The notes under the pieces are model-generated. The model searched no databases, had not been told where the DNA came from, and saw only the letters and a list, made by a program, of their open reading frames with translations. Shown here piece by piece: positions 1 to 13,199 of a DNA stretch of 64,000 nucleotides; position 1 is the first letter of the stretch, and every line of letters begins with the position of its first letter. The translations under genes were made by a program, and so were the position numbers. Origin of the DNA: Lithospermum erythrorhizon (taxonomy: Eukaryota; Streptophyta; Magnoliopsida; Boraginales; Boraginaceae); contig JADFUC010001010.1 in the NCBI GenBank assembly GCA_019722365.1, positions 175,740 through 239,739 on the forward strand, given 5' to 3'.

Positions 1-3000
1 ACTAAGTGGGCGATAATAACCAATCGTGTAATTTTGACATGAGGACCTCGCCTTACGATGTGCCGGCCCGAGTACTTTGGGGATATCTTCCTCGAGACCG
101 CAATGACGGCGGCCCGTCCATGATTTCTTATAGAGCTGCTTGCATTAATACATGTAAAACCTAAAGCTGCGATTTTTGATTTTCGAGCGATTAAGCTTTA
201 GAGGAGTTGTCGATTAACCCAGTATCTATCTCGCGATAGAGGTTCTCCGGTCTTCGAGGTTCTCTGTCACAGGCGGAGACTTAGACATTAGCTTCATAGG
301 CCGGTTTGTGCGTATCTTGTCACATTACCCTTTTGTGATTAATCGCGTAATAGGCGGTCGCGAGTCTTGAAAGATGATCGACTTTTTCGTTTATGGACCG
401 GGGATATGTTCAAAGACAACTGCTCAAATTTCTTGTGATTGCCTTTGCTCGCCCATGATATTTCCCCAGTAGCTCTTCTTTACCACTACGTGTTCCTTTG
501 AGCGATACATGACGATTTGGAATCACGCTTTTTACCCGTATGTTCAATTCCCAAAGCTTGCCCGATATAGACTGATCCTGAGCGATGCCTCGTACTGCGC
601 TTTCAATGTTGGTGGTCTTTGAAGGTGAACGCGATTACATATTCCGTGTTTACCCCGTCGGGTCTCGTATCGGAGGAATTCAGTACCGGTCCTTAGCACA
701 TTTAAACAATTCCTGGCGTTATCCACTTGGGGTTACCGATCACAGTTCCCGAGGTGCTTGGTCATTGCCGTCGAGGTATTTGGGTTGTAAGTTCTTTTCA
801 TGAAATCGGCTAGAGTATGGACCTTGATGCTTCAGTTAGGTAGGACGTAAGATATGTCGAACTCATTTTAGCTCCCCATAGCCAAGTTGTCGATCTTTTC
901 GACAATTGCGGATTTGTGAGGACTCTCTTCATGGGTTGATCCGTTATTACTTGGATGAGATGTGACTCAAAGTATATTTTAGCTTCGCGGCTGGTGCTAC
1001 AGCGAATGCAAATTTGTCTATATTGGATCACTCTTACTGCGCGTGCAGACTTCGACTTACATAGTAAATTGGCCTTTGTTGTCACGTCCTCGCGAATCGA
1101 CAGCTCTTACAGTACCCATACGGCCAGCGTGAATACAATTGCCTCCCCGGCTTAGGTTGTGACAACAACTTAGGTGAACCAGGATATTCCTTTAATTCCT
1201 CAGGCCTTGTTCGTTAAATACGTCAATAAAAATTTAGTATTTGAAGGGGCTCGCTAAGGTTTTGAAGAAGGGTAGATTAAACTTTAGAGTGAGCGTCCGT
1301 GAGCTTTTGGATATCACATACTGTTGGGCGTTGCATCTATCGAGGATAGCCTTTATTTTATCGGGATTTGGTTCGATTCATTCGCGATCACGTATCGAGA
1401 ATTTTCTAGAAGTCACCCCCGAATGAACATTTGTAGGTTGATCTGAGCTACTCCTCTCGGTTGGTTAAATGTTTCTTTCGAATTCTTTAGATAGTGCTCG
1501 GGTTTTGCTTTCTGACATATCGTCCAGCATATATCTAAATATTTCGGCCCGATTTGGTGGCGAATATGGAGTTCACCCGTTAAGTTGATAGTAGCTCACA
1601 GATTCTTTAGACCAAATGACATCACTTTCCCAGTATAGCCCGTACTCCGTTATAAGCGGTTTTTCTTAAATGCTTGAGTTGTTTTGATTTGGTGATATCC
1701 AGGTGAGACATCATAAAAGTCAAAGATTTCGTGACCATTGCCTCTGAAAATCGACTAGTGCAAATCCCGGACACGGTAAAGGGTAGAAATCTTTTAGACA
1801 TGCTTTATTGAGGCTTATCAAATGCAATGCGCATCATAAAATGTCTGAATTTGGCTTTTCTGACGCGCATTCGCGATCCGTTATGGGAATTGGAGTTCGC
1901 GGATAGCCCACTTTTAACAAAAGTTCAATCTCCGTTCGACATCTTGATTTTTTTCATCGTTGAGCGTTCGTTTCTTTTGCTTGAGGTTTTGTACATAGAG
2001 TCCACATGCGGTTAGTGCGATGCGGCCGATGTAATACATCCCATCATATCTTGAACCCCAGTAAAGATATGCTTTATCTTATGGGTTTCTCAACAATGTT
2101 CTCGGTTGAAATATTTTTTCGGTTCATCATCACGAATGGAATCTGACAATTTCTCATGGGGTGCCGGTTTCTTTATTACTTTCCATTTCGGCGGGTGAAT
2201 TGTCCATCTCTTCTTGAACACCGACAGCATGACATCCCAGCGTCTGGATGATTTTCTACGACCGTGTTCTTTGACTTTCCGGGCTCTTGTCGATGGTGAG
2301 ACAGTGCGATACTTAACATCTTAAGCGCTCTTTACGGATTTGCGTAATTTTCGCCTTCACCCCCGTTAAGCTTACGTCTTGAGGTGGACATGGGGCCATG
2401 CTGATAGCCACTTAATCTGCGGTCGAAATGGGTGTCCAATCGATCACTTTATACGAAGTCTTGAATGCTCTACAACCTTGAATTGGGCCACGATTGTAGT
2501 TTCTTGTTTTCGTCTGATAAAGCCCAGCGTTGCCGTCCGCCGGATACACCAAATGTCCGTGAACCACAGCAAAAGGCGTGTTCACAGGTTTGTAACATGT
2601 TCTTGGTAACCCCGATTTATCATATGTTGATAAATATAAATATCGCGGAGCTCCGCGTATCTACTAACATTAAGCTCCCATTTGTGTAATTTCTTTATCG
2701 GCAAACTCTTTATTTGGTCGTCATGAGGCCTCTGTGACCGGCATCGAAAGGAGATGGTTTGTGTAGACATTGGTGAGGCGATGAGAATAGACTTGTCTTA
2801 ACTGCGTAATTTTTTAGATTCCTCAGGTGCTCGCCTAGCATGACTTGTGTCAATCACGAGTAGCGAGTCGCGCCTCTGTCTATTTTCTCGCCCATTGGAC
2901 TCCATAAAGCGCGCGCCTGCTTGTAGTTTCTAATTTTCCACTTGGTGGACTCTGCGGATCTGCGGCGCTTCCCGCTGTGTCTAGATTCTTTTAAGTGCCC

Positions 3001-4700
3001 TGGCAGCTCGGCTTCTATTTGACCTTGACATTCGACACTCACGTAAATTATTAGTGGCCATGCTCCCTATGATATTAGCGATATCTTGATTTGCTTTCTG
3101 TTTGCCTCAGCTACTTTAATGCAGAAGTCTTGGTAATGGTGTTGTTCGCCTATGCAGGAATAAATCGCAGATATAGCGACCGCAATAGGATTTGGCCTAC
3201 CATAGGTTGTTGTGAGATGAATTGAGTAATGTGAACTAACTCTCTTTGTGGTGAAGAGTGGGGCCTTTTAGAATGCATCACCACATCCAGTAACTTTATC
3301 CCGTATAGGTTTTAACACGATTAATTTATGATTTGTCCTTCTCTTGCTTCTCTACCATGAGTCGCTGATGGACCCTCTCTTTCCTTTGTAGGTTTCTAAG
3401 TTAACTATGTTTATTGACCACCTTGAGTCGATTCATCCTTCGTCGAAGGTGTGTCTAACACGATGCGCCTTCGGCTTTCCTTAATTTAGGCCTCGGTAAA
3501 GTCATATAAGCGTTTGTGCTCAATGCTTGGGATGTTTCTGATAGTTTGTACCGTTCATGAAAGTCTCTGGCGACTCTTTGCGGTGCTGTTGCCGTCCATC
3601 AGCCCGTTCATCTTTGCTTGTTGTAATGGATTAATGGCATGTTGTGATAGAAAGCATCACAATAGGTATTGGGCATGCAAGTCAATCGTGTTGGTGGCAA
3701 TTCCATGTACCCGATTTAATGTTGCTCAGTGGGAGGCAGTTAGGGAAGGCTTTTAAATATATGTACATCGTTAAGTGGTAATTGTCATCGGGAAAAGAAA
3801 CTAACTTGAATGTTTTGTGGATCTCGATGCCATGTATTGTGTGAGCGGGGTAATATGAATCAAGCGGTATAGGAACGTTAATTCGCTCGGTAAATGGCAT
3901 GTTGCATGAGAGTGACGGCCGATTCTTTCTTCCTAATGAGGAGGCAGTAGTTTGTTTAAACTCGCCAAAGGAATTCCCTTTTTAATTTGCTAATAGTTCT
4001 TGCGATGGCGACATTATGAGTACGCTAGTGGGATCGTTTGATGGACCGCGAGGTATATCTTTGTTGACGCGAGCGCTTCTTATACTCGGAGTAACATGGA
4101 TTACGTATAGGGGGCTATACGTTGGTGTGTGCGGAGGATCGTTCGCGGGGAAATAGCTCTCTTTCACTATGTGCCATTTCCTTGAGCTGGCTTTCCTCGT
4201 CGAGCTTTGGCTTGTTCTCGTGACCTATCCGCTTTCTAGAATAGCACGACACAGCCATTTGTATTTAACGTTCTCGAGGCCAAGCGAACCTGTACATGCT
4301 TTTTCACGAATGTCTTAGCATGCCGAGAATTGTTAGAATAGGGGCTCACTTGGGGAATGCCTGTTTTCGAGATAGATCGGGAATGTCCATAGGCGTTTGG
4401 TCTTTCGGCCGATTTAGTCGTTGAATACGTTGTATTATGAACTTGATTATCGTTCCCCATGAGGCAGGCGGCATTTGATTCGCCATTTCCGAATCGAGTC
4501 AGTACGAGTAGTTTGTCTTACAGTTGCAGCGATTGACTGCGGACTCGTTCTTCTTGTAGTTTTGGCGAGTGGAAATCGTTCTCCTTGGTATATGATTTCT
4601 TTGGGAGATACATGTTTGGGAATCTCAGAATTCGGTTATCTTTGTCTTGTCAGTGATTGATCTCAGCAGTGCTTATTCTTATAAAAAGTGAGTCAGGGGC
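1..4700 (-). mobile_element. Decayed Ty3/gypsy polyprotein remnant (integrase, RNase H, RT)
   Basis: Reading the minus strand, pieces of a Ty3/gypsy pol can be followed from high to low coordinates. An RT entry motif similar to CPKDFYPLP lies near 1740-1810. An RT core similar to KVMSFGLKN followed by a degraded YVDDM box lies near 1500-1660. GVTSRKF...PNPDKIKAIL lies near 1330-1420. RNase H with YFESHLIQVITDQPMKRVL lies within 810-1085. A second RNase H-like piece (KAQYEASLRI) lies in 544-726. Possible integrase N-terminal sequence lies below 120. The RT wording and the second RNase H suggest the Tat/Athila side of the family, by inference. The frame is broken repeatedly and no LTR was identified, so the copy is old and incomplete; it may continue left of the window. 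From 2300 to 4700 only vague traces remain, and the upper limit is an estimate. Confidence 0.75.
810..1085 (-). pseudogene. Ty3/gypsy RNase H domain fragment
   Basis: An open minus-strand stretch of 91 codons. Its middle reads YFESHLIQVITDQPMKRVL followed by TNPQLSKRSTTW, which closely matches the RNase H block of plant Ty3/gypsy polyproteins (family consensus: YFESHPI, then a TDQPLK-type motif, then NP, L, GR and W). The sequence before this block and after TTW is scrambled relative to the family, which indicates small indels. It is part of the gypsy remnant covering the left end of the window and is not a working gene. Confidence 0.75.
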
Positions 4701-7700
4701 CAGGCCATCGAGGAAGCAATTTCAAACGATTAAGTCGATCGGACACCTGTATGTAAAATAAAGAAATAAGTCTTAAGGGCAATTTATCATTACCTCGAAT
4801 GTTGCTATAGTATCGGTATTTATAGAGGTAGTGCGGAATAAATCTTTGAACACAAGTTGGATTTGGATTTATTAACGCGCGTGTCCAGTGTACTTTCCGT
4901 GGATGGTGAAATTGTCTGGGTTGATACTGATAGGTCGAGTACCCTTTGTAGTCTGATCGGTTAGCTTAATGAGTATATGTACATGTTATGCCTATATCAT
5001 TGATGACAATTCATATCGAGCCACAGTAACTTCCAATATAAGCAGACGAGGGACCAAAAATGTAAGGTGGTGGTTATTTTTTGGCTATGCCTATATGTAA
5101 ACAAATTGCCGTACCTTATGGGTAACTCAGTAAGAAATACGGAGTAGCTTAGTTTTATAGCTTTTCACTGTTATTGAAGTGAGTAGTCCACTTTCAGTGT
5201 TTTGGATTTCATGTTTGGATTCTGGAAATAAAGTGAAAAATTTAAGAGTACTTTCTTGTAGCTTGGTAATTGGAAGGTTGTGTCATGTGTGTATTTCATT
5301 TTCCAATTATTGATCATAAATGTAACCTCACGTGGTAAAAAAAGGTGCCCAATAATTATCTGTTCAGGGTGTGACTTTTGAGTTTTCATGATTACGTGAC
5401 ATTATACGTTGATATGCTCAACGAATGGTGCCCCCGCACGGCTAGTTCATTATCAATGTGAGGAGTTTATCCGAGATGTGCCTCAGACGGGTCCGTAACC
5501 ACCCCATACACAATGTCCAGTATAGTCAGGTAACCCCGATTAAGTGACATTATGTATAGTAAGTGATGTGTTAACAACTTGTGTTCAGAATAACCATGAA
5601 AAATGAAAGATGGACTATTGGTTTTTTCATGTGTGATGTGTCATACATCATTTGTGAACATTGAATATTTGGGCGGGTAATAGGACATCCGGTTTCTCGA
5701 TGCTCAAGTAACCTAGCCCATAACCCATTAATTGATCCGAACCGATTATATTTTCGAGTTAGACTCGTCCAACCAAACAACCCGAAATCCAGGTACGATA
5801 TATTTTGATAAGTTATTGCATTGGCATACTATCAGGTCAGGTTCATATTAGAGCCGATGATATGATACTTTGATCAGACTCGTTGTCGTATACGAAATTT
5901 CTTACGTCAAGCCAATGACCCATTTTCATATATAAACCTTCAAATTGCCAGAGATCGTCGGTATGTAGTCTTTTTGAGTCTTGGTCAGGCACTTATTAGC
6001 ATAAGATGAAATTCCAAAGCTTTGGCGGAGTTTGCTTAGTTGGTTGTAGTTGATACATTTATTTTAGTATAAATGCATCATCGGCTTGCGATTTGATCGC
6101 TACTTTAAAGTTTCAAAAGTGATTGAGTTACTTACAATTCCGAGTTTCAAAAGGGAATATGTTAGCTAGGACTCATATTGTATTTAGTTTACAGATATTT
6201 CAGTCGTCTAAAGTTGCCGTTTATGGGCCTCCCGCAACATTAGATTCCTCGTTGGTGTGTTATTGTTTGCAGGCGTCATCGTAAGCTGCCTCTTTGCTGT
6301 TGATGATTCTGCAAAGAACCAGAATTAAGCTTAAATACTATAAGATTTGGTATTTTGGATATAAATTTTAAGTCATGTAACATTGAGTATATACTAGGCT
6401 TAGATTCTTAATTTCGTTCAAGCGGCGCTTTAACGGAGAGAGTGCGTTATTTGTAACTTGCCCTTACTTATCGGTTAAGTTTAAATCATAATCTGCCACT
6501 TCCGGGAGAGAGGTGGTCTCACGGATTCCAGCCTTTTTTCCAGATCCTCGGCGCAACAACATAAGAAATATTTTGTTTTCGAAATCAGTTCTTACAGAAT
6601 TAAGGTCATAAGGCTGTCCCTGTACAAGAATATTGGAATTTAAAAGTTTGTATGCCTATGTTTATTCAAATATAATGCTTTTTCTATCAATGATAAGGAG
6701 TTGAAACTAATATGTAACTATATAGACCATTTTCTTGACTCCAGCTATCTGTTCTATTGTTATGCACGTGTCGTTCAGCTACACTGCAATTCTGACTACA
6801 TCGAACTTCGGTATCATACGTGACAGCATAATCACAAAGTAGCTTTATATATACGACATTTTGTCATTAAACATGTTTAAATATGAATGTGTTAGGATTT
6901 AAGACCCCTAAATCACTTAGGAGTTGGCAATCAATAAAAATGTGAGAAATTTAAGTGCGGAATACTTGAGACACAAAAAATTTTATACGAGGTTCCCCAC
7001 TTGATGTGAAAGGTGCGTCACCCATTCTTCTTTGCGAGAATCCTTAATAAACCCGGAGAGATGGATTCTGAGACTGCAGCTAGTATAATCTATGTTGAGT
7101 ATTTTCTTATGCAGAAATCTCGACCCACAAGCTATCAGAAGCTAAGATAAAGCTGCAAGTTAGCGAGAACAAAACTATGTTCTTGATAATATTCAAAAGG
7201 CGCAATATTATTCTATGATGATTATGTTATATTCTAGTATTTGTGTGATAAATAAAACTCATAGAAACATCCTACATTTATAGGCAAACAAAACCTACAT
7301 GGCTAAGAGATATATCTAGTTAATTTCCCGAGTGTCACCCGATAATTAGAAGTAGCCTCTCAATTAAGAATTAGCGATTCAGCGTAATGTAATGTATGTT
7401 TATATTTTAAGTATAGGTACCTTATGCAGGAGACAACTTTCTTTTCACAAAAGTGACAATCATAAAGTGACACGGGATCGACATACATTTTTGTGAAGCC
7501 GGTTATTACATCGATGTAGTATAACCTTTGATGCGCCGTAAAAGGCTGCGGGGAGTCCTCTAATCCAATAATCACCACCCTATAAACCAAATTTTATTTA
7601 TTATAAATGCATTTTAAATGTTAGTCGAAGGGTATAGTTGGTGATATATGTGTGTGATAGGATGTTAATGTTACCTCCGAAGGATATAGTTGTTGATATA

Positions 7701-8300
7701 TGTATGTGATAGGATGTTAATGTTACCTCCGTTTCATTCTGAAGGTCCGCCACCGTATTGGCTTTCATGGATCCGTCATATATCAGGTCACGATAGTTTG
7801 ATATTGGTCATCCGTCGTGGGAGTACATCATCTCTGACAGTATCAAACCTATTTGCAAATACAATTAAAGTTATGTTAAGTGTTATTCACTTATGTGCCA
7901 GCAAAGTTATGCATAATACAATAGCAATACCATGACTTCATATTCGTTGCAGCTTTAACTGGAGGATTGAGAGCAAATGATGAACCGTTTTTTGAGCGAA
8001 GTGAAATGACTACATAAAAGAAATAAGGAAAAAAATATGGAGTCCAATTATTTATCAAGTTTAAAGTAATATAGAGTGTTTATAAAATATATAAATAAAA
8101 CCTCCATATCTAGTAATCTTTAGCCTTCTGGCCAAGAAAACCCAATTGTTGTTTGCTGCTTGTACAAGAAGAGGACCTATGGTAGAGGTTATTTCGCCCC
8201 ATACACTTATTTTAACTGATTTTAGACGGCATGTTTTCATGTGATTAATATATTATATATATGGGTACATAAGAGATTTGTAAGTAAAACATAAGATGTT
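4700..8300. other. AT-rich region without recognisable genes
   Basis: No open frame in this stretch resembles a known family, and no tRNA or rRNA sequence was seen. Composition becomes more AT-rich than in the gypsy remnant to the left. A minus-strand open stretch at 7360-7590 has a Cys-x2-Cys pair (CHFC) and could be a remnant of the zinc-binding end of an RPA-like protein carried by the Helitron to the right, but this is weak. The only clear structure is a 52-bp tandem duplication near 7627-7730, listed separately. Confidence 0.5.
7627..7730. repeat. 52-bp tandem duplication
   Basis: Two adjacent copies of a 52-bp unit start at 7627 and 7679. Each begins GAAGG(G/A)TATAGTTG and ends TTAATGTTACCTCC. 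They differ at only a few positions, so the duplication is recent compared with the transposon debris around it. No coding function is apparent. Confidence 0.85.
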
Positions 8301-8319
8301 ATCATGGTATAAATAATAC

Positions 8320-8505
8320 TTACTCGGCGTCTACAACTGTGAAATTCTGGACTGTAGTCAACTTGGATTCAACAGTTAAAGTCTGGCATGGTTCAGCCTT
8401 TATGATAATGCCCATGATGTCTGAAAATACAAGTGCTATAGCTATTAGTTCTTTGTAATATGAAAGGATGACATAATTTGGATCAGCAGTAACATATATG
8501 AACAT
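8320..8505 (-). pseudogene. RPA70-like OB-fold fragment, probably carried by the Helitron
   Basis: A 61-codon minus-strand stretch contains FSDIMGIIIKAEP, then ESKLTTVQNFTVVDAE. This resembles the OB-fold of plant replication protein A large-subunit-like proteins, in which a D-[VI]-[IM]-G-[IV] strand is followed by a charged segment and a T-[LV]-[VTL]-D strand. RPA-like genes are commonly carried by autonomous plant Helitrons, and this piece sits just past the helicase end of the Helitron remnant on the same strand. The assignment rests on a short stretch; the rest of the protein, presumably split by introns or decay across 8500-9300, was not reconstructed. Confidence 0.5.
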
Positions 8506-9383
8506 GTAAGTTTCATTCCTAACAGACCTACTGACTGCCCCTTATTTTTTAAGACATAGGCAATGTAGATTATAGGTGTGAGACCTTCGAGGATGTGAGA
8601 TAAATTTGGCTTTTCTTGAAGCATTGGATGTATTAAAGTATGATGCTGGAGAATCCATTGATTTGGGTTGTTCAGGATTCAATATTGTTCTTGCACGAAT
8701 CTCACTTGAGCAATAATAATCTCATAGACCTTGAATAATTATAGAACTGGAGTGTACACATTGATGAGATCACCAAATATGGATGCTCCTGTTTGGTTTC
8801 CCTAAAGAATAAAGATTCAGTTTTTATAGCTATAACATGTAGTTGAGGAGGTTAAAAGTTAATTTGAAGCAATGTGATACCTCGGCATAAGTGAAAACGT
8901 AACATTTTAGCCTTAAATCAGAACCAGATGAGCATGTCATAACTGTAATTTCTTCAATTATTGTTATTTTAGCAGTCCATCTTCATGTGTCTGTTCGAAT
9001 CTGATGGATGAGCATAAGAGACCCTTCCATTGTATGATGATCCTGCATTGAGTAAATATTAATGAACTAATGTGTAAGTATATATATTAATCAACATGCC
9101 CAAATGTATTGAATTCCTAACCTTATATCATATCTCGACCAATATTTGATGGAGGCAGTATTCATGAAGACATCAAAGTAAATTGAAACAAAAAAACCCA
9201 ATTAAAACCATTTTATCGAGGCAGCATATAACTCCTAGAATGCAATCTTGCAACAAAAACTTATTTCAGCAAACAATAAATTGCAAGTAATGTAGCACCA
9301 AAAGATTGTGTCACCAAAAAATCAAAAAAGGGAACTGAAGTTATGTGATGCTCGATTTCACAAGAACTTCATTATATACAACG

Positions 9384-10086
9384 TTAGTTAGCTGTATATT
9401 CAGTTCCTGGATCACGATAAGTAGGTGGGACTATAAACACTTTCACGTCCTTTCCAGTATTCGCTCTAGACAAGGCAACGTAAAGTTGACCATGACAGAA
9501 AACTGGTTGTTTGAGATATAATCCGACATAGTTTAATGTCTGCCCTTGAGACTTATTAATAGTCATAGCAAAACACAATCGGACTGAAATTTGTCGTCTA
9601 ACAAAAGGTATTAGGTATTGCTGTCCGTGGCTTGGTTTCCAATGGAATTTTATGTATCAATGTTTTCCCTGTGTTGTCTTGATGCGATCACGGCACAAAT
9701 TACATTAGGGAGGTTTTTTGCGGATGAGTCACAATTATTAGTTGCATAAGCCTTCTCTTGAATGTTCTCAAAGAATAAGCGGATTGTTTCCTTTAAAATC
9801 CAATCTATGGCATGGCGATCCTTTAGACTCCAATTCGGATAATCACATAATCCGCCGTGCTTGCACTTTTGGCTACATCGTGCTTGTATAGATGACACAA
9901 AAGCTAACTTTGCAGGAACCTTTCAATGAGTTTGAAGTTGATATCATTGACAAATTCATTCTTGGGGCATAATATAGATCTCTTCATCATCTCAAAAGGT
10001 GCAGTTTCAAAAAGGGACATATCTGGATAAACATTATGAATGAGAGTTTCGAGTGATTCATCGATAGAGGAATATGGTATGATCAT
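9384..10086 (-). pseudogene. Helitron Pif1-like helicase, C-terminal part
   Basis: Minus-strand segments in different frames carry the end of a Helitron helicase. At 9904-10086 there is a stretch with HNVYPDMSLFETAPFEMMKR followed by CPKNEFVNDIN. At 9384-9578 there is [20 protein letters not shown] followed by [10 protein letters not shown]. The latter is the diagnostic superfamily 1 motif V/VI block of Pif1-like helicases encoded by Helitrons ([12 protein letters not shown] and Y-V-A-L-S-R). The segment between them (9580-9900) is out of frame, so the copy is not functional. In an active Helitron this domain unwinds the transposon strand during rolling-circle replication. Confidence 0.88.
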
Positions 10087-11303
10087 TGGACGAGGAATTT
10101 TGATTTCTCCTCATAATTTGTAGGTTCAGGCCATCTCACCACTCTCATCGAAACTACATGAAAGCCGGATAGATCTTTTGCTACCATGTGCTAGTGAGCT
10201 TCAGTTTTGTTATATCTTCCCATAATGGTGGCTTACGATCTTTGGCGTCAACTTGTTCTTCCTCTTTCCTCGGTACCTTTAAAACTGACACCTAAAATCG
10301 CCGTCAAACACCACTAACTTCCCTCCAAACAGAGATTTGTTCTCACACAATTCTTGTAGAAGATGGTTCAAGGCATGTATTACTAATTTTTCAGCCATAG
10401 GAGCTTCGTCCCATATTATTATCCTTGAAATTACGATGAGTTAGAAGCATTTACTGCGGAATGACATTTGGCGTTTAGCATTAGAACTCTTTCCCGTACA
10501 TAGGGATTTTGAATCTTGAGTGAGCTGTACGTCCTCCTAGAAAGCAAAAGCTGCAATTCCCGATGATGCAACTATTAATCCTATATACCCTACCGGACCG
10601 TATGTGAAGCAGCAACTTACTTTTGTATAGAAAGCTTTTTACATTACCGCTGATCCATCACAAAATATATACCGCGCTTCTTGTATGGCATCATGAAATA
10701 CAATATCGAATGTAGTCTTTTGCTCGACGTTTAGTTGATTAATTGCAAGTAAATCCTCTTACGAGCATTGAGGAGGTTCTTGTTCGAGAGAATATCTATA
10801 TTTATTAAGCTCAAAATCAGATGTAATATATTTGAAAGGCACAAGATGGTATTCGTTGACATCCTTCCCCAAAGATTCAAGAGTATCATTTATTCCTTAC
10901 TTGAGAACAACAATGCGTGTTGATCTTGAGGATAGTTTGAATTCAGTTGTTTCCTTCGCAGATCCTCTAAAATATGCTCATAATATGTTTCAACTGACTT
11001 TGCGAGTTTGAAGGTTTTGCGATGTGAAGGAGAGTCATGACAAGCATACCTCGGTTGGATGGCGTTACATAGGTAGAAGCTCCTTCCATTGTCTTATCAA
11101 TGTCGCTGTCATTTATTTTGCAAGAGGCCTCTCATGTGAGCTGCTTTTTGAAAAGTCTCACAATAAACTTCATTAACAAATCGAAGAGAATCAAATGATG
11201 TCGGGCTCCGGATGTTATTAAGAAGTACTCTTAAGGTAGTATCTTTAAGTTCTCCCCATAGGATTAGTATTAAAGACTTCGATAGCGTATCCTTTTTTAA
11301 CTT

Positions 11304-12228
11304 TTAGTCCGTTTGTTGAGAATCCCATACAGAATGCCTCGGAAAATCTTTGTATAGAAGCTTGAGCTCACTGCTAAAGTACGTGGCGTTAATGCTAAGA
11401 ATTCGGTCAATAGTTCTTTTCAACCTTTCGCTCTTATGACTCTTCCAAATCAGCATCGTCTTCAAATTGGGTAGACTGAAAGTTAGGCAAGTGTACACAT
11501 GGGCTACAGCATTGCGGATCATTCAAATAGAGGGAAGCCATAAATCCTCACCCAAATTGAAAACCCATCATGCGTGCAGAAATCGGTTATTTAAATTCGC
11601 ATTTGATCCTTCCTTTATGCAGAACCAATCCGAAACATAACTTTATCATGTCCTTTATGTATGTATTTGTACAGATACTTCAGCAATCGATATGCGGCAA
11701 ATTTCAATATTCGGATGACGGTTAACCCGGTAACAACGAAGGGTTGTATGGTATAACGGCGATTGTCAATATCACGCCTACAGCACTTTGGCGGAGTCTA
11801 CCGTCTCTTCTCCGGTAGACAGGATAATTTCCCTTTCCATGTGTAGTGTAATTTGAGAATTCCTTTGGATAATGGTTCTTGCATTTGTCCTCTCTCATTC
11901 ATACATTGTTTGGGTTTAGATTGCCACATGGACATAAATCGTATCAACCCCTTTGACGAGCCGTATAAATATAGATCTTTCTTCTTTATATGGAAGCTTT
12001 CTAGGAATTCTAGATTCGATCGTATGCTTCCGGGGTGAGGTACTTAGCTGATGGTTTGAAATAATTAGAAAGTAGGCATGAAGCGGAACCACGTTTGCGG
12101 AATTTCGACTTCCTTGAACGGCTTATTCGATTGCTCAACGATTGTCCGCTGTGAATACATCGTTCGAGAATGTAGTTTTGCCTTGAAGACTCGACATAGA
12201 AGATAGATGCATTTGAGATTCCTTCCAC
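11304..12228 (-). pseudogene. Helitron Rep (HUH endonuclease) and linker fragments
   Basis: Reading minus from 12228, a segment ending FRKRGSASC...LTPEAYDRI corresponds to the FQKRGLPHAH (HUH) region of plant Helitron Rep, with a frameshift near the histidines. Next come CGNLNPNN and DKCKNHYPKEF near 11870-11920, YPVYRRR near 11820, VIPYNPSLL near 11750, and KYLYKYIHKGHDK near 11640-11680. Finally HVYTCLTFSLPN and LLYKDFPRHSVWDSQ occur within 11304-11522. Order and wording fit the Rep-to-helicase junction of Helitrons. Stop codons and frame changes make it a pseudogene. The Copia insertion begins just above 12228 and separates this part from the N-terminal domain. Confidence 0.8.
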
Positions 12229-12239
12229 TTCTTTTTAAA

Positions 12240-12729
12240 CACTAACGTCTACATCGGTGGGATTGCGTGTGATGTTGTGATTATAGGCCTGTCGAATCAC
12301 GAGCACAAGCAAGCAATGATAACTCTGAGGAAGTAAATTGCGAAAAATAAAGCGACACACAAATTTATACGGTTCTCGCCGGTATAAAAGTCGTCCTGTT
12401 CTTTCTTCTTGAGAAATCACTTAAGAAAATAAAAACCGGAAGATTGTTACAATTACCTATCCAAAGCTGAATACTCGATTGAGTAATTAACATAAAAACT
12501 AGTATTCTCGATATGAGAAGCCTCCTTGTGTATTGATGATGATTGATAATATTCTCTACAGAAGTTGTTTTGTATGTTAATTTTGTGATAGAAAATATGT
12601 AAAAATACTCACGATGGAGTCGCAACAACTCATACTAGAACTCTGCCCGGTGTCGGACCCTCGTCGTGACCGCCACTCAAGATGGAGAGTCACGACAGTG
12701 AAACAAAAAAATTTCAACAATCATCAACA
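12240..12729 (-). repeat. Copia 3' LTR (left copy)
   Basis: This is the left member of the LTR pair. On the minus strand it starts just after a purine-rich tract (GGGCGGGAGA) with TGTTGATGATTG, the usual Copia polypurine tract/LTR junction, and runs to about 12240. It shares several 15-25 base blocks with the right copy. The outer boundary near 12240 is uncertain because the ends have diverged. Confidence 0.7.
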
Positions 12730-13199
12730 ATCTCCCGCCCAGAAGACATTTAGTGAATTACCGTCTTCAAATACTATTACTGCAGCGGCCCCCGCCCGGT
12801 TTATTACGCTCACGAAGGTTAGCGAAGTTGAACACAACTTCAGTTTCTCATATTCACCACGCCCGTAAGCATGTCGGTAGTTTTGATCCCCGAATCTTGG
12901 CTTGAACTCCATTCTCAATCACAGACCGTAGAAAATGGTACCTCGGTCTATATCTTGGTTACAGCGTAAAATATCACGGGATTTTCGCCGGATAAATAGC
13001 ACTCGACTATCGCGGTGATGTATTACTACCGTACTCAAAGTTTCAACTCTATCGGAAAAGTTTGAAACCATATCATCTCCTTAGAACCCCGGCCATAGCA
13101 GCGTACTAGAACGGCAGCCGATGCTCTTAGGTTGCGATTTAGATCTCCCATTAATAACGGTACCTCAGCATTGAACAGTATCCACTAGTAGATTTTCTA

